From contig NQMI01000130.1 in NCBI GenBank assembly GCA_002270565.1, forward strand, positions 1 through 64,000: a stretch of 64,000 bases of DNA, read 5' to 3'. Shown piece after piece: positions 34,462 to 46,900 of this stretch (the stretch's first letter is position 1; every line of letters starts with the position of its first letter). The notes below the pieces were generated by a model, which was not told where the DNA came from, ran no database searches, and worked only from the letters and a program-made list of their open reading frames with translations. Position numbers and translations under genes: made by a program. Source of the stretch: Stenocarpella maydis. Lineage: Eukaryota > Ascomycota > Sordariomycetes > Diaporthales > Diaporthaceae.

Positions 34462-37083
34462 GGCCGCCTATATGTCCCGGGGAAAGAGGAAGGGGTAGAG
34501 ATAGTGGAGAGCTAGGGGGTAAGAAAGAAACCCTCTTTCCCGTGTCCTTTCGAGAACATGAGGATAGGTGGCACACCTGGTGTCCCTGTCTTTATCCTGG
34601 GCTGTTCTGAGGCGAGGAGCTGGGCGCAATATTCCAACACCCTGAAGTCCGGAACGAAGATAGCACGGTTTGGGTAGCCTGTAGGCTTTTTAATCGACAC
34701 CTGACTAAAGCTACCCCTTGAGATCTATGCATTATACGATACTTTTGTGCCAACGTTCTGCCCTCTGCGCACGCGTTCCATCGGCGAGTTTGTGATTGCA
34801 ATCTGCGTATGGTGTGTGCAACTTGTACTTGGCTCGTGATCCCGATAACCGCGGCCCCAGAATTCCAGAATCTATACACATGTGTGTGAATCATGACGGA
34901 AATCCCGTGGTATTTGTTGCAATGCCGTACGCCGATGGAGCGCAGCTTTGACCGATTCCCATCGCAATATGTCGCTCTTACCAGCTGGCCTCCGGCTGAC
35001 CCCGAAGTGCAACACATATTTCGTGTGAACCTGAAGCATTTGAAAGTTCACGTCTGTTTTAAGACGTCTTTCAACAGAGTGAAGCCTACTGGTCACTACT
35101 TCCAGCAACATTTTCGACTATAATGCTCCAGTCTCATCCTACTTACCCCTAGGGAGTGATTTGTCCACGTAATATTAGTCATAGAACTAAATTACCTTTG
35201 TGTTCTTCTGCATCGCTTGATCTACAGGTTGAATACACGGCACTGTCCGGAAAGATTCAGTGTATGATCTCATTTTCCCCTGGGCCCTGAGGTTGTAGGT
35301 GGACAGCCTGGTCTCTCCGTGCGACCACCGCCTACGACCGATCTTCCTCCGCGACCCTCCTTTCTTCCCGTATGGGAAGTGCATTCTTTGTGTTCCGTGC
35401 TCACACATATTCACAGTTTGCTCCGGGCCATACCTACCTACTTGGGGTACCTTCAGTGACTGTACAACACCAGTCACCAAATGTGCCTCTTCCCCGAGCG
35501 TATACGCGTGCGCCAAGAAGCACCAGAGCCCAATTTCCCCCGCTGTCGACGCTTCAAATGCTGCTCCTGGAATTTACTTTCAATAACTTGTGTTCACAGA
35601 ATGCGCTCTGGGTCTTCTCCACAGCGGGAAACCAAAGCAACCAACCGTGACCAAACCAAGAAGGAAACCCATACCCTCCCCCCCCCCTTGAACAAATCTT
35701 CATAGCACCCGAGACCTCGCCCCAGACACCCACGCCGTCATCAACGGGCCCTGTTCCCACACATGTGATATCCCCCCGACGCTGGCGCGACGACCCCAAT
35801 CGAATAGACGAACAAAAGATGCCAAGCCAGCAAGAAGGAACCAGCGGCCATGCGAAACGGTGGCCATGAGCCAGCCCTCCGCGGCCTGGACCCGGCCGTT
35901 CTGCAGGAGCGGTGGCAGTTTGTCTCGTGCCTTGCGTCGAATAAGACCTCATGCCGCTGTTCGAAGTTTTCTGTAACCCTGCCAGGGGTTGGTTTAGTGA
36001 GCAACACAAGTTGAGCACGTGCGCCGACGTTTGCTACCTAGGTAACCGTAGGTTCAGAAAAGTTCGGGAGACATTGGAACATGCCCTGCTGATGCGCAGG
36101 ATCTTGGCCTGACGCTCTCGACGGGTGAGCGAGAGATTATGGACATTTGTGATAATCATACAAGGTCGTTGTTCTTGTTCCATCCAAGTCTTTCGATCGG
36201 GCATATATATCTCGTCACACGACCCGCAACAGGGCTGACGCCGAACCTTACCCGCCACGAGGGTCCCCGTCTGTACGAATAAGGTGGCCGCCGGGCAGAC
36301 CTGTATGAAGCACGGCGGACACATTCTCGGGAGACTCACACATGAGCCGCCGTCTAAGTCTCTGTGCTTACCCGGGGAGCCAGGGACAGGCATGCTGAAT
36401 GAGCCACTCGGGCAGGAGAAACAATGAAGACCTATCCCAACCCAGAAGCAACACCACCCCATCAGACAATGACAAGCCCGATCCATCGACCCACCTGCGG
36501 AAGGGACCACCCATGTGCGGTAACAGGGACGGCAGCCAACCGAGAGATAGATGGCCCAGGCGGCCCGCGCACGGGCAAAAGCCGCAAGCGAGAGAGAAGA
36601 GGCCCCTCGGACTCGGCTGGGAGACCGTGCGGGCCAGGCAAGCTAGGCCCAACCAATGAAACGTGGTGCATACACGCAGCATATAGGGCGTGGGAGATAC
36701 AGAGAAAGGAGCGTAGCTGGGCTGCATATGGCAGGGATGGGCGGGAGGAGCGAGGAGCGAATGAGTGAGTAGGAGTATGAGTAGCAAGGGGGGAGGCAGG
36801 GAGCTATATGATGCTATCACTGAGCGCATATGCTCTACACAGGACACAGGCACAGAACACACAGCCGACAAGCGCCAGGGAGCGCGGCAGAGGGAGGGAG
36901 GTCAGGTAGCGCGCACACACGGCGGACGCACAACACAAGAGATGACAACACACACACAAACGCGGGAATAAGCATGCAAGCGCAAAGTGTGAGTGACCAG
37001 AGTCTTTTGCCCAGACGGAGTCCCCATCGCCGGAGGCGGGTATTGGTTCCTCGTGTGACGATTCGCCGCAGACCCAGCAGGAG

Positions 37084-37113
37084 CAGGAGGAGGAGGAGGA
37101 GGAGAAGGAGGAA
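37084..37113 (+). repeat. GGA-type purine microsatellite
   Basis: Repeated AGG/GAG units (GGAGGAGGAGGAGGAGG then GAAGGAGG). Confidence 0.85.
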
Positions 37114-37616
37114 GCGAGTTGAATTATCGAGGGCATCGGATCCTCTGCGGCATGCAGTGCACACCCTTCCTCCCCACGTGTCAAATATGCACGTCAAGCC
37201 TGTATTTCCTCTTTGCTAAGGGCAAGGAAGGATTCTGACGGAATGGGCCTTATTGTTAGTTATCTGTCTGCCTGGAACCACTGGGGTAACTAGGTGGTGG
37301 AGGAGGGGGGGTTATGGTGGAGGTGTGGTTGACCTGTCCTGTACCTGCCGTCTACGGTAGGTTGTCATATACGGTCCTCCCAGAGGGTGCCGCTTGCTAC
37401 GTTGCTATGCCTGTGCAAGGGGTGGGGGAGTGACCAAGGATCGGGACGGAGGGGTGTGGGTTTGGCATTTGCCGGCGATATCTCGGCAGCGGCCGCAGCT
37501 CACACTCAGCCTGCTCGCAACGGCGGTGCGAGCACGAAAGGCAGGAGGAGGGACCTTTCGACCGTGGCTTGCAGAAAACAGCTGCAGCAGAGGATGTACC
37601 AGGCAGAAGAGACACG

Positions 37617-37670
37617 GACACGCACGCGCACGCGCACGCACGCACACGCACGCACGCACACACTTTGTGT
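37617..37670 (+). repeat. CACG/CGCA microsatellite
   Basis: Interleaved CACG, CGCA and CACA units run for about 54 bases. Confidence 0.85.
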
Positions 37671-38235
37671 GGGAAGGGCAAAAAAGATAGTGGCAGATGG
37701 GGGTTGTTTGCCGATGCGACGTTCGTCACGGACCGGTCACATCCGAGAAGGGAGCTGAGGTTGGGGGCCAAATCGGGATAGGGCCGGCCGTTCTGGACGC
37801 AGGATGAGATTGCGATAGCCTACCAGAGTTTGGGCTGGCCCTCTCTTAGGTTTTTTCTTTTGGGTTTTTTTTGGGGTTTTTTTTTTGGGTTTTTTCCCCA
37901 AGTGTCTCGCCGGCAGGGCCTGGCGGGTGGGTGCAGCATCAAACCTTGGTGCCCGGTAAGCTGCAATCAAAGCTTAGAGAGAATTAAAACGAAGAAGGGA
38001 GCCGTAATAAAGCAAGTAGTCGGCGGTGAGGCTGGACATGTGACCGAGGTGAGTTAGTTGTTCGCGCGCGCAATCATTCTGGAAGGGGGAACATCATTCG
38101 GGAAGGGCAACAAGGGGGGGCGTACGAGTAGACCCGGATTTGACAACCCTTTTGGGACCATCTGGGCAAAGCAAACTGGTCAACCACGACAGGGTCGAGC
38201 GGCTGGCTGCAGCCATCCAGGGAATCAATTATCGC

Positions 38236-38290
38236 CAGCCCAGCCCAGCCCAGCCCAGCCCAGCCCAGCCAGCCAGCCAGCCAGCCAGCC
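38236..38290 (+). repeat. CAGCC pentamer array passing into CAGC tetramers
   Basis: About six CCCAG-type pentamers are followed without a break by about six CCAG tetramers. Confidence 0.85.
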
Positions 38291-41200
38291 CTTGCCCTTG
38301 CCCCCAAAAGATTTTGGGCTGACGAGCGGTTTGCAGATCGATGGGAGCAAGGAGAAATGGTTACCGAATGCCGCTGCTAGTGCAAGTCCCTGTCCCGTGC
38401 AACAAGGCGCAACAAGGCGGGAAGGTTGCTGCCATTTCGATTTCGCCTGGGCAAAGTCACCTGTAGCCCGCAGGCAAAAAGGTGATGATGACGCGCCTCG
38501 TTGCGTTGCACTAAAGAGTTTGGACGGTATGATTGGGCGTCACAGGCGTTGCGCTGCACTTGGTCGAGAGCATCGGAGGGCAGATCCGAACGGGCGGGCC
38601 GGCAACTCCACGTCCGTCTGCATCACCCCGCGGGGACACTTTTGTTCTTTTGAGAGGAGCATGTTGTGTTGTTATTGAAAAGCTGTGACCAGGTGCGGGC
38701 CCTCGTGCAGACGGGAGGCCGTGCCTAAGCCTTGAAGAGCCAAATCCGAGCGCCAGTGTGTGGAGATGCGGACCTGCAAGCTCGGCGGGATCCCGGAATG
38801 GTTCGTCGTGGCTGCGCAGGCGGACAAAAGTCCCTTACCCGCCAGTCCAGCCAGTCCGTGTGTCATGCACGTGGAAGGAAGACATGAAGGAGACGCAGTG
38901 GGTGGCATTGTGGGAAGCCAGGGGAAAAAAGGCCGCATTGTCTCGCGTAGTTGATTAATGGGACATCGAGGCAGCCGTGACGACTGCTTTGATTTGTCCG
39001 GAGCTCGTGAGAAACAAGATTGACGGGCTCACAAGTCCTAGTGGCATCGACATTGCGAATCCTTCAAAAGCATCCGAATCCTGCGGCACAGGTACGAGGC
39101 TCAAAATGCGTGGCTCCCTCCGCCTTAGCAGCCGACCTGGCCCCACCCGTGGGGAATATCAGTGGCGCTGATGCAAGGGGAGATAGAGGCCGAGAAGGTG
39201 ATGATGCTGAATCGCTGTGTTTGATCTGGTATTAGCACGAACAAGGTGGTGCAGACGGCAACGTGAATCCAGGACCAGACCGGCTGGCCGGACGGGCTGG
39301 TTGGATGGAGGTTGTAAGCAAGCAACAATAGCCGACTCGTGGAGGTGCCCAACGAGCACAGCCGTGAAGATGCTCTCTACACAGCAGCTTGCGTGGGCCT
39401 CAGCTCCTGGCCGGTGTGAGCTTGACGACGCTGCAGGGGGGAGATGGGCAGGATGACCTTGGCACTCGAGGGAGGACAAGATGAAGAATGCCCTGCCCGG
39501 CGATTGTGCCTTGGGGCGACTGTTGCTGGGGCCTGGAGGGGAGTTTCACATTTTAATATATCTCTCTCGCGTGACGATCCTGAGGCCAGAGTGGATGCCG
39601 ATGCTGGTGATGTTGCCACTGCCGCCGCTGCGGCCGATGGGTGTTGGTGATGGATCCTTGGTGGACGGCCTCGGCAGGTGAGACCTGACATGAGACCCCC
39701 AACAAAGATGGCCCGCGATGATCATATCCCCCGTTCCCGATGCGACTCATGCGCCGTACGGCCGGCACGACGCGCAGGTCGATGCATTCTGCTGTCATCA
39801 CCTTGATTTTTGCCCAGAAAGGATGGGTTGGCTCTTGAGGTGCTGAGGCGTGATGAAGCATTTGTCTCGTGCAGCTGGCAGGATGATGGATGCATCGATG
39901 ATTCCCCATAGACATGACGACGGGGGGGGCACGCACAACACGACGCACGCAAGGCATACTTCGCAACAGCATCTCAGATGTGTGATACGGCCAGCTGCGT
40001 CTGCATCACGCGGCGGCGCACACCTGCACTGGGGCCGACGAAGGGCTGCAGGGCGCGCGAGTCGGAGGAATAGACATGCCCTACTGTGTAGCCAGAGACG
40101 TCCAGAGGGAGAGGGCCATTCGACCGGTAGAGCTGTCACCGCGCGCAGTTGTGCCTCCGGGGCTCGTCATCGTCGTGCCCTCTACCGGCGGGCGGCGATT
40201 GGGCCGGGAAGATGCTGTCATTGCACAGGAGGGGCAGGGGGATGCGGAATCCTTCGCGCAGTTTTGGGTTCCCAGCAAACCAGGGATGGAATGCAAAGCA
40301 GAGCGAGCGCGCGCAGGTCACGGTGGTGGTTCTCCTCTCTGGTGGATGCCGGGCTGCGTGTGATTTCGTATGGTTCCAAGGGGGGAGCCAATGCACGTGT
40401 TGGTTCGTCGCGGCCTCCGTTTCTGTCGCATTGTTGCATCGGTCAAGTCAGGGGAGTGATGTAGTTTTGGTTTTGTTCTTTTTCTTGCTTTAGTGGAAAG
40501 TGTTGTTGGTGTTTGGTGTTGGTGCTCAAAATGGACCGTGGACATGGGCGTGGTGGGGAGGCAACTGGGGGATTGATCATCGGTGTTGGGCAGACACCAC
40601 AGCAGACAATCAACACAAAGCATTGTAGGGCGGGCAGGCAGGTCAAGGGTCAAGGGTCAAACAGGTAGGCACATAGTGTCAATCGATGTACGGAGTACCC
40701 TGCAGGGAGGTACGGTGCCAACAGTGCACACAAGTAGTACAGCTAGGGCAAGTGGGGTAGTTCAAGCCACTAAGGGAGCAGCCGAGAGGGGCGGCTTTCT
40801 GATTGGCCGAACAGCCCTGCTTAACCGCGCGAGGGACGTACCTTGCACCAGGCCGGCCCTGGATTGGGCCGACACAGCCGACCTTCCTTCACTACTGCAG
40901 GAGTTGTGTACTATAGTAGTGTAGGCCGCTGCATGTATACATCGTACCATGGCATGGTAGTGTAGCTACCGATTTATTCATCTGCCTGGGAAGTACTGTC
41001 GGGCTGGTTCTGGGTGGTCCCCCGGGCATCTGGGCCTTCCTGGGGTACATAGTGTAGTACCTGGCGGGCTAAATCCAGCAGGGCAGGGAAGGGGCTCGCA
41101 GCCAGCCCCTCGACCCTCGTCGCCTCCACTGTCGAGATCTTTGGACTGTGTTACCCCGGCCCGTGTCACGGGTCGCTGCTGCTGTTTCTGGCCGGTTTTG

Positions 41201-42302
41201 CTGTTTCGGTTCTGATCCCGCTCCTCCTCCTACTGCTGCCTGCACAAGCCTCACCCACTGGGGCAACAAGAGCACACCTGCCCTCATGGCTGTAGCTTCA
41301 ATCCCAGATTGCACGCATGTCCCATGTTCAACGGCCACCGCCACCACCAACAAGATGATGCATTCAACGCTCAAATTTCCTGCCGATCGTGTCCCTCCCT
41401 GGTCGGCAAGAGTCGACAGCCAGGACAGCCTTGTCTGATCGATATCTGCCACCGTGGCTCCATCAATCCATCAATCGGTAGACTATCGATGCCATGCCAC
41501 GGTTGTATCGCGCGGCCTGACAAGACCAAACGGCCCCATCAAGACTCTTGAACAGACTCTGTGGTGATGATGATGTGGTCCGTCACCTTGGAGGCTCAAA
41601 CAAACGCCTCTCTCCCCTGGCCCCAGATGCGGCCCCAGGGCTGACTGGCATGAAATAAATGTTTGATGATGGGCAGGCCGTCGATTCGGCCGCCACCAGT
41701 CCACATTCTCGCCCCCAACCCGATGACCACGTCCTCCGACACACCTGCACGCTTGTCTGCATCTGCCAGCCGGAGGAGCCAAGACGATTGATTTTGCGCA
41801 CCAAGACAGCTAGCGAGAGCACACACGTCGAGACACACTCTGTCTCTCTTACACCGAGAGAACGGTCCCCGGTGCGCACAGCCATTGTCGTCTGTGGCAC
41901 GTCGTTGCACCGTCGAGGCTGAGGTGAGCCACGGCCTCTGTCCCGCTCTGACCAACTTCTTCACGAACTCCCACATGGTCAGAGTATGTCGTCAGTGGTC
42001 ACGGCATCTCAGCCACGTCCTGTGTGCACCAACAGTCTCACGCCCTGGCATCCGGGCCTGGTCTTGAGGTCTTGATGATGATGTACTTGGGGTTGGATTG
42101 AATATCCAGGCCGGGGCCAGGGCAAGGTGTTCGACCGTGGCGCCACGAAGCCGCCATAGGCCCAAAACCAAAGTCTTCGCGAAGCTGGTGGAATTCCGGT
42201 CTGACATGCATGGCCACGTCCACGTCCATTTTCAGCGCCGAGCCTCCGCCTCAGGGCCTGTCCCAATGCCCCGGCCGCACCAGCAGCAATAGCAGCAGCA
42301 GA

Positions 42303-42321
42303 AGAAGCACCACCACCAACC

Positions 42322-42355
<34 letters not shown>

Positions 42356-42364
42356 TCACCATCA
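42303..42364 (+). repeat. CAC/CAT trinucleotide microsatellite
   Basis: A run of CAC/ACC units is followed by a run of CAT/TCA units. Confidence 0.88.
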
Positions 42365-43955
42365 TGAGTAGCAGCAGCATCGGCGTCAGCAATAAACCTA
42401 TCCCACATCACAAGTACCCAGGTAGTGCAAGCCATCATCAGCAGCCCACCCACGCCAACATGTCGCTATGATCGATCAAATATCCGTGCCCACTGGTACT
42501 CCGTACCAGATATGACCCACCGGCTCTCCTACCCTGGTGCCTGCTAATTACAGTACCCATATCAGCCAGACGCGACCGTATGCCCGGGTATCCCTGCGGA
42601 AGCCCACGCCACCGCTGCCGCCATCAGCGGCCCGCTGTGATTGACCTCGATGAGGACAGCATGTATCCGTAGCAGAGGCTTGTCTTCGTCTGCCAGCACG
42701 ACCACCGCGTAGCCGCCCGTCAGCAGATGCTATACGGAGTAATATTGTTGGGTGCAGGGCGGTGCACCAACTGCTCGGCAGACACAAAAACCCTTGTCTC
42801 GCTCCCCACATGAACCGCCTTGCGCAGCAGCAGGGTGGAGAATGCAGAATGCAGCTGCTGGAGACTGCACTTGGTACCTCCAGTACTCGCGCACTCACTG
42901 CGCTACGCTGCTTCGCACTCTCCCCCGCGCTGTAGGCAGGTCAGCACATACGGGAAGTTTGTACAGCTCGCACCGTCATGTCCCGTCATCTTGAGAACTT
43001 GAGAGAGACACCTCGTGAGGCAGGGCAGCCACCCCGCCCGGTTCGGGATACACGCACACTCACACACCCACCCACAAGCCAACCGCTCACTGTACACTTG
43101 ACCTGTGCCTACGTATATACGGTACATACATAGTCTACACACATACCGGCCCGGATTACATGGTGCCTGGTCTGTATCACCTCCTGCCACCCACTCGAGT
43201 GACATTGACACCTCGGGATCCACTTCCCTCGCCCACCCACATCGACACACCAAGACGGATCCTTTCTCACCTCTGTATTCCTGCGCAGCCTGTTGCCTCG
43301 CCTTCTCCAAAGCGGTCCCTGGAATCCTCTTCCTCTACCCTTGCCCTTCTGGCCGAACCTCTCTCATCAGCTGTCAGTCCCTTGTCAGCCGTCTTGTCAC
43401 TTTTTTTCCTCACCAACCTTCCACCAAACCCAATCTCGCTGACATCCTGCATTAGACTTTTCCTTCCCTCCCTCTCCTTCTTCCATTCCTCTGCCAGCTA
43501 CTCTACTCTCTTTGTCCCTTATTACCCGCCTGACGTGCCATTACTGACGCCTTATCCTATCTCATCCATGCTGGCATATCAAACTGGTAGCTAGCCGCCT
43601 CTTTTCCCTTCCTTCCTCATCTGGGCCTAGGCCACTGTACACTATACCAGAGATACCCACCTTGCTCGGTTTTTTTGTTTTTGTTTTTTGTTTTGTTTTT
43701 GTTCTATTTGCCCTTTCTGCGCCGCTGTGTCTTGCAATGAGATGCCAGTCGATCCAAGGTCAACAGTCCGCGCGTTGCTCACCCTAAACTCGCCGCACCT
43801 CTGCCTGCGCTGACACGTTCACTCGCTTCCTCGCTGTTGGCATCGCACTTACCCCTCGCTGCACATCCTTGTAACCTATACCCCGGTGCGCGACGTTCCT
43901 CCTCCGCCCTCAACCCCATACTTGTTCGCCTTCGACGCCGCGATTCATACTCGTC

Positions 43956-46900
43956 ATGGCAGACGACCGGTCAAGAGCCAAGCGGAGCTCTCTGCCCCGG
44001 ATCGACACCACTTCCTTATCTGCCAGGCAGCCCGAGCAGCAGGCCGGCACGACGGATGACAGCAGCCAGTCCCAACAGTCCCGTCCGCGCACCCTCGAGG
44101 ACCGCATCCTCAACTCCGTTGCTAGCTCCCTATCATTATCCCCGGACAAGCTGCGCGAGTCCCTTCTGTCCGGCCGTGGTGGAGACCAAGAATCGGCTGC
44201 GACGAACGGTGGTACGCCCTTCGTCAAGGCCTTCGCGGAGGAAGATATTACCATCCAGACCAAAGTGATAGCTGGTTCCAAGACACTTGCTGATGTGGAA
44301 ACTCGCGTGATACCGTACTCTGCACATTCCCTGCATGGGTCACTTGTCCAGCCCGACGATGAAAACGACCATGGCAACGAACCCGACTCATCTTCGTCAG
44401 AGGAGGAAAGCGCAGGGGCCGAGGTCGACATGCGCTCGGCATCCGTCATGATTGCCCCGGAGAGGATACATCGAGCCAGCCGCATGGACTCGAATCGACT
44501 CCGGCCCAGGAGGCAGGAGCCCCAGGGGCACTCGCGCAACCCGAGCGCCACATCCGCAACTCCAGTAACACGTCTCGACACGCCGAGCGAGGTTGAATTA
44601 TTCCTCGGCTCAGAAAGTGCAGTGTCAAAAGTAGTCGTCCTGAAGCCACGCGCCGGCCTCTTTGATGAGAAACTGGTCGCTTGCCTCACACTAAGCAGCA
44701 TCCCACCCCGGGAACCGGACTCCCCCAAGGTTGAGCTTGTGTCACCCTCGCAAATGTTCTTTGCTGGCTCCCAGATAGCAACAATCAAGCATAACCTCCG
44801 ATCGTTACCTACCGTCGAGCCAAAAGTCATCCCAGAAGTGTGGGTGCCTCTGGACGACCTACCCTCCTCCGACTCAGGCGAGATCGACCGCAGGAAACTT
44901 CGCACATGGGTGCAGAACGCCAACCAAGACGTCTACGAAAAGGTCATGAGCCTTTGCACTGACCAGCCCTTGCAGGCGCCGGCCACCGGGATGGAGAAGA
45001 GTGTGCAGAAGCTCGTCGCCAGGGTACTACAGGTACCGCCAGATCAGGTGGGGATGAACTTCACCTTTGCGCAGTTTGGGGGTGACGAGGTAACCGCCAT
45101 GGCGCTCGTCACAAACGCAAGAGTCGAGTCGATATTCCTGGAAAGCCATGAGATCCTGCAGTCGAACAACACACTGGCCCACCTTGCGACCCTGGCTACT
45201 CAGAGGGGCGGGCTGGCACACAAATGGGCCGCCGAGGAGGAGGAGAAAATTGCTGTCGACGGCGAGGACAGCTCGCCGTACCACTATTTCGATCTCTCGC
45301 CCATGCAGAAGCTATACTTCAACACCGCGATGGGCGGCGACTCGGTCCGCCGCGACGCCGCTGATGGCAGCTACCGGTTCAACCAGTCCCTTCTCCTGCG
45401 TGTGGCAAAGTGCTTCTCGGTACAAGACATTTCAGCCGCTACCGATGCGGTTGTCGGTCATCACTCAATGCTGAGAGCGAGGTTTTCCCGTGTCAGCAAC
45501 GAGTGGATCCAGCGCATATTACCCGAGGTCGACAGCTCATACTCGTTTACCCACTACATCGTCAGCAACAATGAGCAGCTCGAGTCTGCGATTCACCAGG
45601 TACAAACATCGCTCGACATTGAAAATGGCCCTGTCTTTGCTGTGGCTCATTTCTCTACGGCAGATGGACACCAGATGGTATATCTCGCTGCACACCACCT
45701 GGTTGTCGATCTGGTGTCGTGGCAGCTGATCATTCGGGACCTGGATGAGCTCCTCCAGAGTGGCAGCCTATTGTCTCAGAGGTCGATGCCATTCCAGAAG
45801 TGGACCGAGCTGCAAAAGCTCGACGCACAAGTGCCTTCTGGTGGACTGCCTTTTGAGGTATCCCCAGGGGACTTGAGCTATTGGGGCTTGTCTGATTCCC
45901 CAAATACCTATGGGGATGCCAACGAGGTCAGCTTCTCGCTGACCGCCGAGCTGACATATATCCTGGAGACAACGTGCTGCCAGGTCCTACAAACAGACGC
46001 CGTGGATATCTACGTTGCTGCATTGATGCTCTCCTTTGCGCAGACGTTCCCTGACAGGAACGTGCCGGACATCTGGAACCAAGAGCATGGCCGCGATCTG
46101 TGGAGTAATGAAATTGACATCACCGAGACAGTCGGATGGTTCACAACGCTGTGTCCCCTAAATCAGCGAATCACCCCCGCCAGCGACTTTATTGACATCC
46201 TGCGCCGCATGAAGGACACTAGAAGAGCGGTTCCGCACAGGGGCGCACATTACTTCGCCAGCAAGTTCTTCCCTGGCCATCACGGGTTCTCGGCCAGCCT
46301 CGACGACACCAGGCCCTCGTCTCCGAACTTTCTCCAGATCGCAACGCGTGATTGGCCCATTGAGATCCTCTTCAGTTACGCAGGGAGCCTGCAGGACCTC
46401 GGAAAGGACCCGCTCAACGGCGATGGCGTTCTCGAGCAGATGATACTTCCTGGGCGTACCCTTCATTCGCGCACTTCCGACATTGGTCCTGCCGTAGGAC
46501 GTATCGCTGTCTTCGAAGTCAATACCACCGTTGATCAGGGCTCCGCAAAGATCAAGTTTCTGTACAACCGGAACTCGCTTCATGCTGATAAGATCACTGC
46601 TTGGATCAACAATTATGAGCATCTTCTTCTTGAAGCAATTGGCCGTCTTCGCTTTCACGAGCCGGAGCTCACACTGGCCGACATTCCGCAGCTGTGGGCC
46701 ACGGGTGTCACGTACGAAGGCTTGGACAGGTTGAACCGAGTGATAGTTGCAGATCTGGGCTTGACCAGCGTCAAGGATGTCGAGGCTGTATTTCCACTGA
46801 CACCGGTGCAGCAGAGCGTACTCGTGTCCCAGGATCGTCAGATGCGCCTCCACGCCGGAGGCGCCGGTGGGCACGATAACTACAGCTATGTGCCCAACCC

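Larger units (their letters stand above)
34462..43955. other. Gene-poor 9.5-kb region upstream of the pseudo-NRPS
   Basis: No frame here looks conserved on either strand; open frames are short, often GC-driven or in repeats. Microsatellites are frequent and are listed separately. From about 43160 to 43640 the plus strand is strongly C/T-rich and is probably the leader or promoter of the gene at 43956. A multi-exon or non-coding transcript could have been missed. Confidence 0.5.

Noticed and set aside
38236..38290. Short repeat array as a CRISPR candidate
   Set aside because: Units are 4-5 bases with no spacers, and the window is eukaryotic.
43160..43594. 144-codon plus-strand frame before the pseudo-NRPS
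   Set aside because: It is Ser/Pro/Leu-rich because the DNA is C/T-rich; it better fits a pyrimidine-rich leader.
43910..44923. 337-codon minus-strand open frame
   Set aside because: It lies antisense to the start of the pseudo-NRPS and has no domain-like pattern, while the plus strand has clear carrier and adenylation motifs.
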